A stretch of DNA of 64,000 bases, taken from assembly GCA_023443125.1 (NCBI GenBank), contig JAEZVO010000065.1, positions 62,001-126,000 of the forward strand, in the 5' to 3' direction. Within the stretch, counting starts at the first letter, position 1. Every line of letters begins with the position of its first letter. Source of the stretch: Actinomycetes bacterium. Lineage in GTDB: Bacteria > Actinomycetota > Actinomycetes > Propionibacteriales > Propionibacteriaceae. Positions 17,305-26,600 of the stretch are shown in pieces. The notes beneath the pieces were generated by a model that saw only the letters and a program-made list of their open reading frames with translations, was not told the origin of the DNA and did not search any database. The position numbers and the translations under genes were made by a program.

Positions 17305-18858
17305 TTACGTTCCCAGTTCACGCTCCACAGGCGGCGATACCTCATCGTTCGAGGCGATCAGTTCGACGAGCGTGTCGACGGAAACGCCTGGGCCGTTGTT
17401 CAGCTCACCGATCTTCGCCCGATCCTTTTGCACGACGATCCGATCGGCCAAGCGGATAAGTTCGGGCAGTTCCGACGAGATGAGTAGCACCGCGACCCCC
17501 TGATCGGCGAGCGTAGCGATGAGCCGTTGGATGTCTACCTTCGACGCGATATCGCAACCCCGTGTCGGTTCATCGAGAAGCAGCACCTTCGGTTTGACCA
17601 CGAACAACCGAGCGAGCATGACCTTCTGCTGCTGCCCGCCCGAGAGTTCGTCGACGGGACGGGTCAGAGTCTCCGGCTCGAGACCAAACGCGCGCATGGC
17701 CCATGCGACGAGCACCTCACGCTCACGAAGCGGCACTGGGTGCCGCCAGCCCCGCAATGCCTGCAACGACAACAGGATATTTTCCTCAACACTCAACCCG
17801 TGTACGAGCCCTCCCCTATGACGCCACTCGGGAGAGAGCACTAGTCCATGCAACATACCGGCGCGGGGCCCGTCAGCACGCACCACACGATCCTCGAGGA
17901 TGAGCTCTCCGCAGTCAGGGCGCTCGACACCGGAGAGCAACTTCGCTAACTCCGTGCGACCTGAGCCGCGCAACCCAGCCAGCCCGACGATCTCTCCACC
18001 GTGCAGGGCAATATCGGTGGGCAGCACGGTATCCGCCCGACCAATACCGGTGGCGCGCAACAAGGCAGGGCCCTCATGCATCTCACTATGCTCGGCGCGT
18101 TCAGACGCCAGCTCTTGCAAGGCGCGCAGATCCGATCCGAGCATCATCGAGATCAATTCCACACGGTCAAGCTCATTGGGAGCGACGGTGCCAACCGTCG
18201 CGCCGTCGCGCAAGACCGTGATGCGGTCACTCAGTTGGAAGACCTGCTCCAAAAAATGAGAGACAAACACGATGCCGACACCCGCCGCTCGCATACGTCG
18301 AAGAACGCTGAACAGACGGTCGACGTCGGCCTGCTGCAAGCCGGCGGTGGGCTCATCGAGTAGCACCACCCGCGGGGCCCCCACCATCGCACGCGCGATG
18401 GCAACAATCTGCTGGGCCGCAGGAGGCAGCGCAGACAACAACTCCCGCTCATCGAGATCGTCGAGACCGAGCATCGCTAATATTTCGCGGGCCCGACGAC
18501 GGGTGGCGCGCCAGCCGATGCCGAACCGACCCCTGCTCTCATTGCCAAGCATCACGTTCTCGGCCACGCTGAGATGCTGCAGCAGCTGCGTTTCCTGGAA
18601 CACCGTCGAGATCCCAGCAGCGCGGCTCTCCTGCGTCGAGCGGAAAGACACGCTCTCGCCATCCAACAGGACTTCGCCCCTGGCCAACCGTTGCGTCCCA
18701 TTGATGGCTCGGATGAGGGTGGACTTCCCCGCGCCGTTCTCACCCATCAGCGAATGAATCTCGCCGGCACGCAACGCCCAGTCGACGCCTGACAGGATCT
18801 GGTGACCGCCAGGCAACTCCACCGTCGCATCACGCAATTGGAGCACCGGTCCGCTCAT
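17305..18858 (-). CDS. Second two-domain sugar ABC ATPase, no own permease
   Basis: A 517-aa paralogue of the ATPase at 14517, with Walker A GENGAGKSTLIRA, VVLLDEPTAGLQ, LSGGQQQKVMLARL and VLLLDEPTRGCD. The start overlaps the LacI stop by four bases, so the two are translated together. It lies between the regulator and the binding protein, and no second permease pair is present. Either both ATPases serve the same permeases or this one serves a transporter elsewhere. All nucleotide motifs look intact, so it is not obviously decaying. Confidence 0.9.
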   Translation of the reverse strand: MSGPVLQLRDATVELPGGHQILSGVDWALRAGEIHSLMGENGAGKSTLIRAINGTQRLARGEVLLDGESVSFRSTQESRAAGISTVFQETQLLQHLSVAENVMLGNESRGRFGIGWRATRRRAREILAMLGLDDLDERELLSALPPAAQQIVAIARAMVGAPRVVLLDEPTAGLQQADVDRLFSVLRRMRAAGVGIVFVSHFLEQVFQLSDRITVLRDGATVGTVAPNELDRVELISMMLGSDLRALQELASERAEHSEMHEGPALLRATGIGRADTVLPTDIALHGGEIVGLAGLRGSGRTELAKLLSGVERPDCGELILEDRVVRADGPRAGMLHGLVLSPEWRHRGGLVHGLSVEENILLSLQALRGWRHPVPLREREVLVAWAMRAFGLEPETLTRPVDELSGGQQQKVMLARLFVVKPKVLLLDEPTRGCDIASKVDIQRLIATLADQGVAVLLISSELPELIRLADRIVVQKDRAKIGELNNGPGVSVDTLVELIASNDEVSPPVERELGT

Positions 18859-19880
18859 GATTTGATCCCCCGTGGTGCTGCGGTCGACTGCCGCACGACT
18901 AACTCGACGGGCACCCTGCTTTGCCGCGGAGTTTCCTTACCTTCCACCGCGGCGACGAGCATGTCCAGTGCCCGAGCCCCCATCTCATGAAAATCCTGTC
19001 GCACCGTCGTCAGCGGCGGCAGGAAGTGTGCCGCGAGGGGAATGTCGTCAAAGCCGACGATGCTGAGCTCTTCCGGCACATGGATGGCCCGCTCGGTAAA
19101 ACCATGGATGAGCCCTAACGCCGTCTCATCATTTGCCGCGAAAATCGCTGTGTACTCGGGGCGACGTTTCAGCCCACGCGCGAAATCGTATGCAAACTCT
19201 GCCGTCCAATCACCGACGACGATTGGACGCTCCGGAAGATGCCACGCCTTACAACGCGCCTGAAACGCGCGCTCTCGGACTCGCGCATCCAACCAGTCAA
19301 GCGGCCCCGACACGTGCAGGATGTCCCGATGCCCCAGCTGAACGAGGTGGTCGACAACAAGCCCCGTGCCCATCCCCTGATCCACTGACAGCGTCAGGCC
19401 GTGAGGGTCCGCGTCGGACTTAATCACCAGTATCGGCAATCCGACGACGACTTTGCGCAGCGCCGCCACCGACGAAGAGCGTGGCGCGATCACGCAGATC
19501 GCATCAACTCCCTGCGCCACCAGCTGATCGGCTGCCCACTGTGGTGTCGCACCATCCTCAGGGTTGATCGTGACCGAAGTGACTGAGTACTCCGATTTCC
19601 CCGCTGCCAGCTCAAGGCAACGAAGAGCGCTCGTCGGGCCAAAAGCCGACGTGCCTTCCAGCAGCACGCCGATGCGCCGGTTGCGATGCGTCGCCAGAGC
19701 ACGAGCGGCACTGTTGGGCCGGAAGTTGAGTTGTTCGATGGCATCGAGCACTCGTTGCCGCGTCACATCTCGGATTCCCGGATAGTCGTTCAGCACCCGG
19801 GAGACCGTCATGTGCGAGACACCAGCAACCGAAGCAACCTGCCGAATGTTGGGGCGCCCCGGCCGATCACTTTCTTTCAT
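18855..19880 (-). CDS. LacI-family transcriptional repressor
   Basis: A 341-aa regulator. The N-terminal helix-turn-helix and hinge are clear: IRQVASVAGVSHMTVSRVLN at residues 13-32, then LNFRPNSAARALA. The rest is a sugar-binding-protein fold, including IVGFDDIPLAAHFLPPLTTV near residue 270. In LacI proteins the hinge helix (here AARAL) intercalates at a central CG, consistent with the CCGG-centred operators found at three places in this locus. It probably releases them upon binding an arabinose- or furanose-type inducer. No copy of the operator is obvious upstream of its own gene. Confidence 0.93.
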   Translation of the reverse strand: MKESDRPGRPNIRQVASVAGVSHMTVSRVLNDYPGIRDVTRQRVLDAIEQLNFRPNSAARALATHRNRRIGVLLEGTSAFGPTSALRCLELAAGKSEYSVTSVTINPEDGATPQWAADQLVAQGVDAICVIAPRSSSVAALRKVVVGLPILVIKSDADPHGLTLSVDQGMGTGLVVDHLVQLGHRDILHVSGPLDWLDARVRERAFQARCKAWHLPERPIVVGDWTAEFAYDFARGLKRRPEYTAIFAANDETALGLIHGFTERAIHVPEELSIVGFDDIPLAAHFLPPLTTVRQDFHEMGARALDMLVAAVEGKETPRQSRVPVELVVRQSTAAPRGIKS

Positions 19881-19982
19881 TCCATGCCTCCAGGGTTCAG
19901 GACTTGACCCAGCTTAATGAGTTGGCTGCCGGGCCCGGCACATCCTGTCGAAGCAGGTATTGCTTTCCCTCGCTTGAACGAC

Positions 19983-20042
19983 GTTTCATCCACCCGCGGG
20001 CCGAAACGTCAGAGGCGGACGCCGGTCCGCAGGTGGATGAAC
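19983..20042. terminator. Palindromic terminator-like structure
   Basis: TTCATCCACC (19985-19994) pairs with GGTGGATGAA (20032-20041), and an inner hairpin GCGGAC / GTCCGC lies at 20015-20030. It sits directly after the GH43 gene ending at 20064 and before the LacI gene. No U-tract is evident. Confidence 0.45.
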
Positions 20043-20063
20043 ACGGTTCGCTGGTGCCCTACC

Positions 20064-23000
20064 TCAGCAACCCGTACGGGGCAGCCCCGGACGTACCGGT
20101 TTGCCCGGCGTGAGACCAGTACCGGGTGTCGGACGATCCGGTCGCGTGCCGTCGCGGCCTGCCGGGTTTTCCGAGGAGTCAGGATTCTCGGGATCGGTCG
20201 GGTCGCTGGGATCCTCCGCCGGCTCCGGTTCTCCTGACAAGACCTCGACGACCAACGTCGCCACCGTGCCCGGCGCAACCTCTTCGTCGGCGCTCATCTC
20301 GAGGTTGGGCAGGCCATCAGCATTCCAGTGCACGCGTCGGACGTACATGTCACGACCGCTGCGGTTGCTGTAGCCCTCAGTTTCTGGAGCGTACGCATGG
20401 AACACGTACAAGAGCTCGCCATACTCGTCCTCGGACCACATGCCATGCCCCGTTCCGAGCTGCCATGCACCATCGAAAATGGCCGACTTCTGGATCGGGT
20501 AGTTGAGTTTCTTCCACGAGGCGGGGTCGAGCAAGTCCTGTTTCCCCGAGGCATCAGCCATAGCCAGCCCAGTGGTGTAGGTCACACCGACGGCGGAACC
20601 GGAGTACAGCAGGTAAAGCTTGCCATCGCGGTTGAGCACGTTTGGGCCTTCGGCGATGGAGTTATCCCACGCGTACTCGGGCGACACGATCAGAACCGGA
20701 TCGGAGGTGATGGTGTACGGATCGCTCGGATCCATCGTCGCAATGTAGGTGGCTCCCAGCTGCTGCCAGACGTAATAGGAGTTCCCAAGATCATCCTGGA
20801 AATACGTCATGTCCAGTGACATGCCGATGCCGCCACTAGCATTGATGCTCAGCGGCCGCCCGTCGGCGCGGGTCACCGTCTTGGGAATAGTCCAGTTCTC
20901 TGGCTTAGTGGGATCCAGATCGAAGCCTTGCTCATCCTTCTTCAACTGCATGATCGCGGATGCGCCGTCGAACCAGTTGGAGTTGTAGCTCGGCATGAAG
21001 AGGATCGAGAGGTTACCCCCGATCTCATGCAGTTCTGGCGCCCAGAAAGAGCCGGTAATCGGCTGACCGTCAGCGTTCTTGTCTCCCTTCTCGAGCAGGA
21101 TCGACTCCTTTGGGTTGAAGCCCTCGGATGTGATGAGGCCCTTCGGATCGCCGGGTGTATCCGCCAGGCCCAGGATGGAATCGGCCATTCTGATTGGCAT
21201 GTGTGGTGTTCCCTTTTGCCAGACCACGTCGCCGTCGATGTCATTGGTGGCGATCATGAGGTACTTGGTCTCGGTCTGGCCGTCACGCACCCACTCCCAC
21301 TTGTAGACGCTCGGGTCTGCTCGGTCCTCGGCAAACGGCATCGGGTAGGGGTCCTGGCGGTTGATCTCACCGGTCAGCGTGTAGGTGCCTGGCGTGGCGA
21401 ACGTCGTCCCAGCTTCGTCAAGAGCCGAGGCGAGTGTCGAGGTGTCCCAGTCGTCGAGTCGCTTGGTCGCCCGGGAGCCGTCAGAGTAGGTGAGTTCCAC
21501 CTCTTCGGGAAGATTCAGAGAATCAACTGAATCTCCGACCTTGAACGTGACCTTCGGCAGCTCTTCGACGCCGGTGTTGCTCACGCGGAGGAACCGGGTC
21601 TTCAAGGCGTCGACGAGCGACTGTTCGACGGGAAACGCGTAACCTCCCGCGAAATCGTCGATACCCGTGTTGGAGACAGGGGTGCCGAGGTCGGCGCTGC
21701 CCAGTCGGATGCCATCGGTAGTTGCATCATGGGTGAGGCTGTCGAGCGTCGTGTACTTCGCGACACCCGCATCATCCTTCCACCCGACGACGTACCGGTC
21801 TTGCGAGGAATCAAAGACGATCGTGGGAGAGTTCACGCCGTTTGTCTCCCCCAGATCGATGAGGGATTCCCCATTGGGGGCCTCGTCATACGAGAGGAGG
21901 TCCTTTGACGTCGCGATCAGAATCGCGCCGTTGGGATCATCCGGGTGCACGCTGGCGCTGCCCCGGTTGGTGCGTACTGCCACGATCCCGAAGTCGCCGT
22001 CGGCGGTTCGGAAGACGTAGGGGTCTTTCAGCGAGCGGACATCCAGACGCACATCGACGGAGTTGGTTGGAACCTGCGCAGTTCGCGCAAAGAAAATGCC
22101 GTAGTTGTCGTTGAGCGTTGTCCACCCATCCTCGTCCTCCAGCGCGAGGTGCATCGAGTACGCAATGTCCGCGTTGTTGGCTTCGCGATCGCTTGTCGGG
22201 TGCCGGTGGTAGGCCACTAGATTCGTCGTCGTCTCAGCGCGCAGCAAACGCACGTCGAACCGCTTCTCGAAGGTCACATCACCGCGACGGAGCAACGCGA
22301 TCACCGTTCCCGAGACCTCGTCGGCCTCCCCGACGATCGTCGCCCGGCCATCCACGACGTCGATACCGTTCTCGCCGGTGAGCTCGACGGTGAAACCTTC
22401 TGGTGCCGCCGGCAGTGTGGTGTCCGTCGTCAGCATTGGTGGAATGACGTACGTGGCAGCGAGTTCAGCGGCTACCTCCGAGTCATCCTTGGTAGTCGGA
22501 TGGACCGTCACTGTGAAGTCGCGGCTCGCCGAGATTCCCCGATTGACAGTGGTGGCTGTGAGCGTCACGTCGACAGGATCCGCGCCCTTGGCCGGTTGCG
22601 TGACCGCACCATCGGCAGAAATGACTTCAGTCTGATCCGAAGCCCATGTGACCTGCCCCTGCATCGTCGGGAGGGGGAGATAGGGGTCTTCTACGCTCTT
22701 GGGCAGCGAGAGGGCCTCGAGCTTCTGCTGAGCGGCAGTTCGTATCGCGTCCTCGTGCAGGAGGGCATCCGCATCCGAAAGCGCAGCGATGCTCTCCGCA
22801 TCCAGTGCGCTATCATAGACGCGGAAGGTGGAGATCGCTCCGGAGAAGAGTTCATCGGGCCATGGTGAGCGTGCGATGGCGTTGAGGCTCTGATCTCCGA
22901 CATCTCCCACCTGAGCGCCGAGTGCACCACGCGCCACCTCGTCGCCGTTGATGTAGAGCGCCCCAGTGCCGTCGGCGTTCGACACAGCAGTCACCGAGAG

Positions 23001-23528
23001 CCATTCGCCCGGGGTCCATCCGCACCCGTAGGCGCCCGCTTGCACCAGGCGCTCACCGGCGCTGGTCTTCAAGCCGACGAGGGGACTGCGCCCGTCGGTG
23101 GCGCATTTCAGGGACGTGAAGTAGTACTCCGCATTGTTGGCGTTACCGATATTCCAAAGGAAGTGGAACTTGCTTGCCATATCCTCGGAGGCGCGTACCT
23201 CGGCCTGCACTGTCGATGCCGTGGCTCCTGCGAGGATGTCGTCAGGCAACCGCACCCAGGTTCCTCCAGCATCCTTGCTTCCCCCGGGAAGCAGCAGCGA
23301 GGCGTCGTCGAACGTTCCGGTGTTCTGAATCAGCGCTGGCCCCAGATCGCCGGGCGCACGGTTTTCGACGGTGGTGCCGTCGGTCGGCGCGGTCGCAAAA
23401 TCGTAATGAGCTACGGGCGTCGGCGTATCGGCTGCGGCGCTATCCGCCAACGGCATTCCCACCGCAACCAGTGCGGCGACCAGGAATGGTAGCCCCAGCC
23501 TACGTCTGCGTGTCTGTGTTGAATTCAA
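20064..23528 (-). CDS. Large secreted GH43-type glycosidase
   Basis: A 1154-aa protein with a TTG start 8 nt after AAAGGAG. After a signal peptide (RRRRLGLPFLVAALVAVGM, cleaved after about residue 33) come a LamG/concanavalin-like domain (about 40-245), atrophied bacterial Ig-like repeats (about 258-430), an incomplete GH43-like propeller segment (about 440-640), a further Ig-like stretch, and a full GH43-like domain (about 700-1090) with candidate acids in EDRADPSVYKWEW and GSFWAPELHEIGG. The Pro/Asp-rich tail ends RPGLPRTGC at the stop, with no hydrophobic anchor. It lies 80 bp behind the giant glycosidase and probably shares its transcript. Arabinan or arabinoxylan breakdown is inferred from the family and the importer. 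Confidence 0.88.
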   Translation of the reverse strand: MNSTQTRRRRLGLPFLVAALVAVGMPLADSAAADTPTPVAHYDFATAPTDGTTVENRAPGDLGPALIQNTGTFDDASLLLPGGSKDAGGTWVRLPDDILAGATASTVQAEVRASEDMASKFHFLWNIGNANNAEYYFTSLKCATDGRSPLVGLKTSAGERLVQAGAYGCGWTPGEWLSVTAVSNADGTGALYINGDEVARGALGAQVGDVGDQSLNAIARSPWPDELFSGAISTFRVYDSALDAESIAALSDADALLHEDAIRTAAQQKLEALSLPKSVEDPYLPLPTMQGQVTWASDQTEVISADGAVTQPAKGADPVDVTLTATTVNRGISASRDFTVTVHPTTKDDSEVAAELAATYVIPPMLTTDTTLPAAPEGFTVELTGENGIDVVDGRATIVGEADEVSGTVIALLRRGDVTFEKRFDVRLLRAETTTNLVAYHRHPTSDREANNADIAYSMHLALEDEDGWTTLNDNYGIFFARTAQVPTNSVDVRLDVRSLKDPYVFRTADGDFGIVAVRTNRGSASVHPDDPNGAILIATSKDLLSYDEAPNGESLIDLGETNGVNSPTIVFDSSQDRYVVGWKDDAGVAKYTTLDSLTHDATTDGIRLGSADLGTPVSNTGIDDFAGGYAFPVEQSLVDALKTRFLRVSNTGVEELPKVTFKVGDSVDSLNLPEEVELTYSDGSRATKRLDDWDTSTLASALDEAGTTFATPGTYTLTGEINRQDPYPMPFAEDRADPSVYKWEWVRDGQTETKYLMIATNDIDGDVVWQKGTPHMPIRMADSILGLADTPGDPKGLITSEGFNPKESILLEKGDKNADGQPITGSFWAPELHEIGGNLSILFMPSYNSNWFDGASAIMQLKKDEQGFDLDPTKPENWTIPKTVTRADGRPLSINASGGIGMSLDMTYFQDDLGNSYYVWQQLGATYIATMDPSDPYTITSDPVLIVSPEYAWDNSIAEGPNVLNRDGKLYLLYSGSAVGVTYTTGLAMADASGKQDLLDPASWKKLNYPIQKSAIFDGAWQLGTGHGMWSEDEYGELLYVFHAYAPETEGYSNRSGRDMYVRRVHWNADGLPNLEMSADEEVAPGTVATLVVEVLSGEPEPAEDPSDPTDPENPDSSENPAGRDGTRPDRPTPGTGLTPGKPVRPGLPRTGC

Positions 23529-23608
23529 AGCGATACTCCTTTGTCTCTGCTTATGGGGGAGCGAAAGGGGCCCAGCGAGGAATGCCGGGCCCCTTGGAGG
23601 CCGGTGCC

Positions 23609-26600
23609 TCAGCGGCGACGCAGCACGGCTGCGGATAGCAACAACAGCACCACCAGTGCCACACCCGGTCCGCCTGACACTCCTGTCGGGGGCAGTCCCG
23701 GTCGAACGGCAGGTCCGGGCGTCGTGCTGCCCGAGGGCTTCGGCTCGACCGGCTTCGTCTGATCCGGGCTGGGCTCGGGCGACTTGTCGGATTCCTCGCT
23801 GGAGTCCTCATCCGGCTCCTCGCTGGGCTCCTCACCGGGTTCCTCACCTGGCTCCTCACTGGGCCCTTCACCCGGCTCCGGCGTCGGCTCGCCCTCCGGC
23901 ACTTCATGGACCGTGACCGTCGCCGTGATCGGCGCACGGGAAGCATCCTGCGCAACACCGGTCACCGTGAAGGTACGCACGACCCGATCTGTGTTATCGG
24001 CATCCTGCTCCTTGGTGTAGAGCGATGGATCGATGGCAGACCACTCGACGTCGGCTTCCTGCGTCGAGCCATCAGCCATGGTGAGCTGTACTGACTCCGG
24101 AAGCACCGGCGCGACGCCAATGTCGGTGGACACGGAGATGTTCGTGCCCCCCTCGACGGCAATGTTGGGCTGGTAGGCCTTCAACACTTTCTGGTACTCC
24201 GCACGGGTGACCGGGATGACGGTTCCGTGACGAGGCTTGCCACCGTCTGAGTTCTCAGGGAGGTTGGCATGCAGCTTCTCGCCGACGGCCGTCCAGGATT
24301 TGGCGTTGATGTCCTTCAACGCGTCCTTAGTTGCAAACGGCACGTAGTGGTTCGGGCCGCCGTGGTAGTTCGGCTGATCGATGAAGAGGTACCAGTTGAA
24401 TCCGTTCACGTCGCCTGGGTTCGACGGGAAGATGCTCGGGCCCTCACCGCTGCGGAAGGTGCCGCCGGCGCCGTTGGGCAGACCGGAGGCGATCTCCTCC
24501 TGCATGAGGCTCCACTTCGCAGGATCTGAATGCTTCTTGGGAAGCGAGTCGTTGCCTTCGAACGTGTCGAGCATGTCGGTGCTCTTCTCGAGACGGACGG
24601 TCATGTCCTTGTCTTCATCCTTGTAGAAGCGGTAGTACACCCCGTCTTCCTTGGCGATAGAGACATCGATCGTGCCCCATTGGTTGCTGCTGTGCATATC
24701 GATCCACGGCTTGGCCTCTGAGAACGTGACGAAGTCGTCGGTCAGGGCGTACATCATGCGGTTGTACGTCGGTCCGGTGCGATCCTCGGGGTTCTCCGTC
24801 GGATGCAGGTTGGATGCCCAGTAGACGACGTACTTTCCGATCTCGTCATTCCAGTAGGCCTCCGGGGCCCACGTGTTGCCAGCGATCTCCGGGGACACCT
24901 TGACATGACGCTGGTTAGACCAATTGACGAGGTCATTGGACTCCCAGATCTCAAGGTAGAGCGAGCCATTGGCCTGCGCTCCGGCGAAGTTAGTGTTGCC
25001 ACGCGCGGACATCTTCAGGTCGGTGGCAAGCATGTAAAACCGGTCGCCGTCGTGCGAACGCATGATGAACGGATCGCGCAGTCCTTCTTCACCGAATTTC
25101 GATGTGAAGACCGGCTGGCCATCGTTGAGGGTGTTCCAAGCGAGGGCATCATTGCCGCGAGAAGCAGCTAGCGACACCTGCTCAGCACCATCGCCCTCGC
25201 CTGTGAAGAACGACCAGACGTACGCCTCGTACTCGTCCTCCGTGGTCTCGATCGCCGGGACGACAACGGTGAAATCCTTGGTCTTCTCGCTGTCGCCATT
25301 GCGAACGGTGGCGCGTAGCTTGAGCTCCGTGCCCTCAGCACCCGCCGCCGGACGGGTGATCGTCACCGTCTTCGACGTGTCGCGGACGCCTTCCTCAATG
25401 GTTGCGCCGGTGGCGCCGGCATCGACAATCTCCCACGAGACCGTCGAACCAAATTTCCCGAGCGTGGGGACGGAGAAGTTGGAGCGCATGTCGTCGTCGT
25501 TGTGGATAGCAAGTGCGTCAAGATCGTGTTGCAGTTTGTCCGACGAATCGAGCTCAGGCTGGACAGTCACCTTGTAGGTCTTCGTTGCGTCCTGCCCACG
25601 CAGCGACGTGGTAGCGGTGAGCGTGACCTCGACCGCTTCCTCCCCCGCTGCGGGCCGTACGACGGTCCCGTCGTTGGCGATGACGGCCGGATTGCTCGAG
25701 GACCAGTCCACGTCGCCACCCTGTGTCGGCAAAGTCAGATCAGCCTCGGTCGTGCTGGGGATCTCGATACGCTCCAGACGACGCTTCGCCGCAGCTTTCA
25801 GATCCGCAGCATGCAGTTCGGCATCCGCATCACTCAACGCCGCCACCTGCTCAGGCGAAATCGCCTCGTCGTAGACCCTAAACGTGGCGATGGCTCCCTT
25901 GAAGAGCACGTCCGGCCATGGGGAGCGGCCGATCGTGTTCAGCGACTGGTCGCCAACGTCCTTCACGGAGTACTTTTCGAAGCTGCCTTGCGCGACGAGC
26001 TCGCCGTTCAGATACAGCTTCGCCATTACCGGAGTACCGGTGCCGTCGATGACCGCAGTCACTGACTGCCACTCGTCGGCACGGAAGTTGCAGCCACGCG
26101 GCATGTAGAGGAAATCCTTGCCCGGTAAGGGACGCAGACCAAGCGCTGACGCACGGCCCTCAGTGCAGGTGAGCGACGTGAACAGGTACTCCTGGTTGGT
26201 CTCGTTTCCGATGTTCCACAGGAAGTGAAAGCGGTCGCGCATCGAGGCGTCCGGTTTGACCTCGATCTGGATCGTCGCCGACGACGCATCGGCGAGAATG
26301 TCATCGGGCAGACGCACCCACGTGCCCTTCGAGCTCTTCGCGCCGCCCGGGAGGACAAGCGAGTCGTTCTCGAACGATCCGTTCTCCGGGTGCTGGATCA
26401 CCGCTGCCCCCAGAGTTGCCGCCGGAGCGATGTTCGGCACACTGGCGCTGTCTTCGGGCGCAGATGTGAAGTCGTACTCCGCGATCGGTGTGGCCGCAGG
26501 TGCTTCTCCGCCGTCGAGAGCGACTTTCGCAGAGGACGGGGCCACGAGCTGGTCCCTGTAGCCGACGTAGCGTACGGTCACCGTGCCATCAAGGCCCTCG

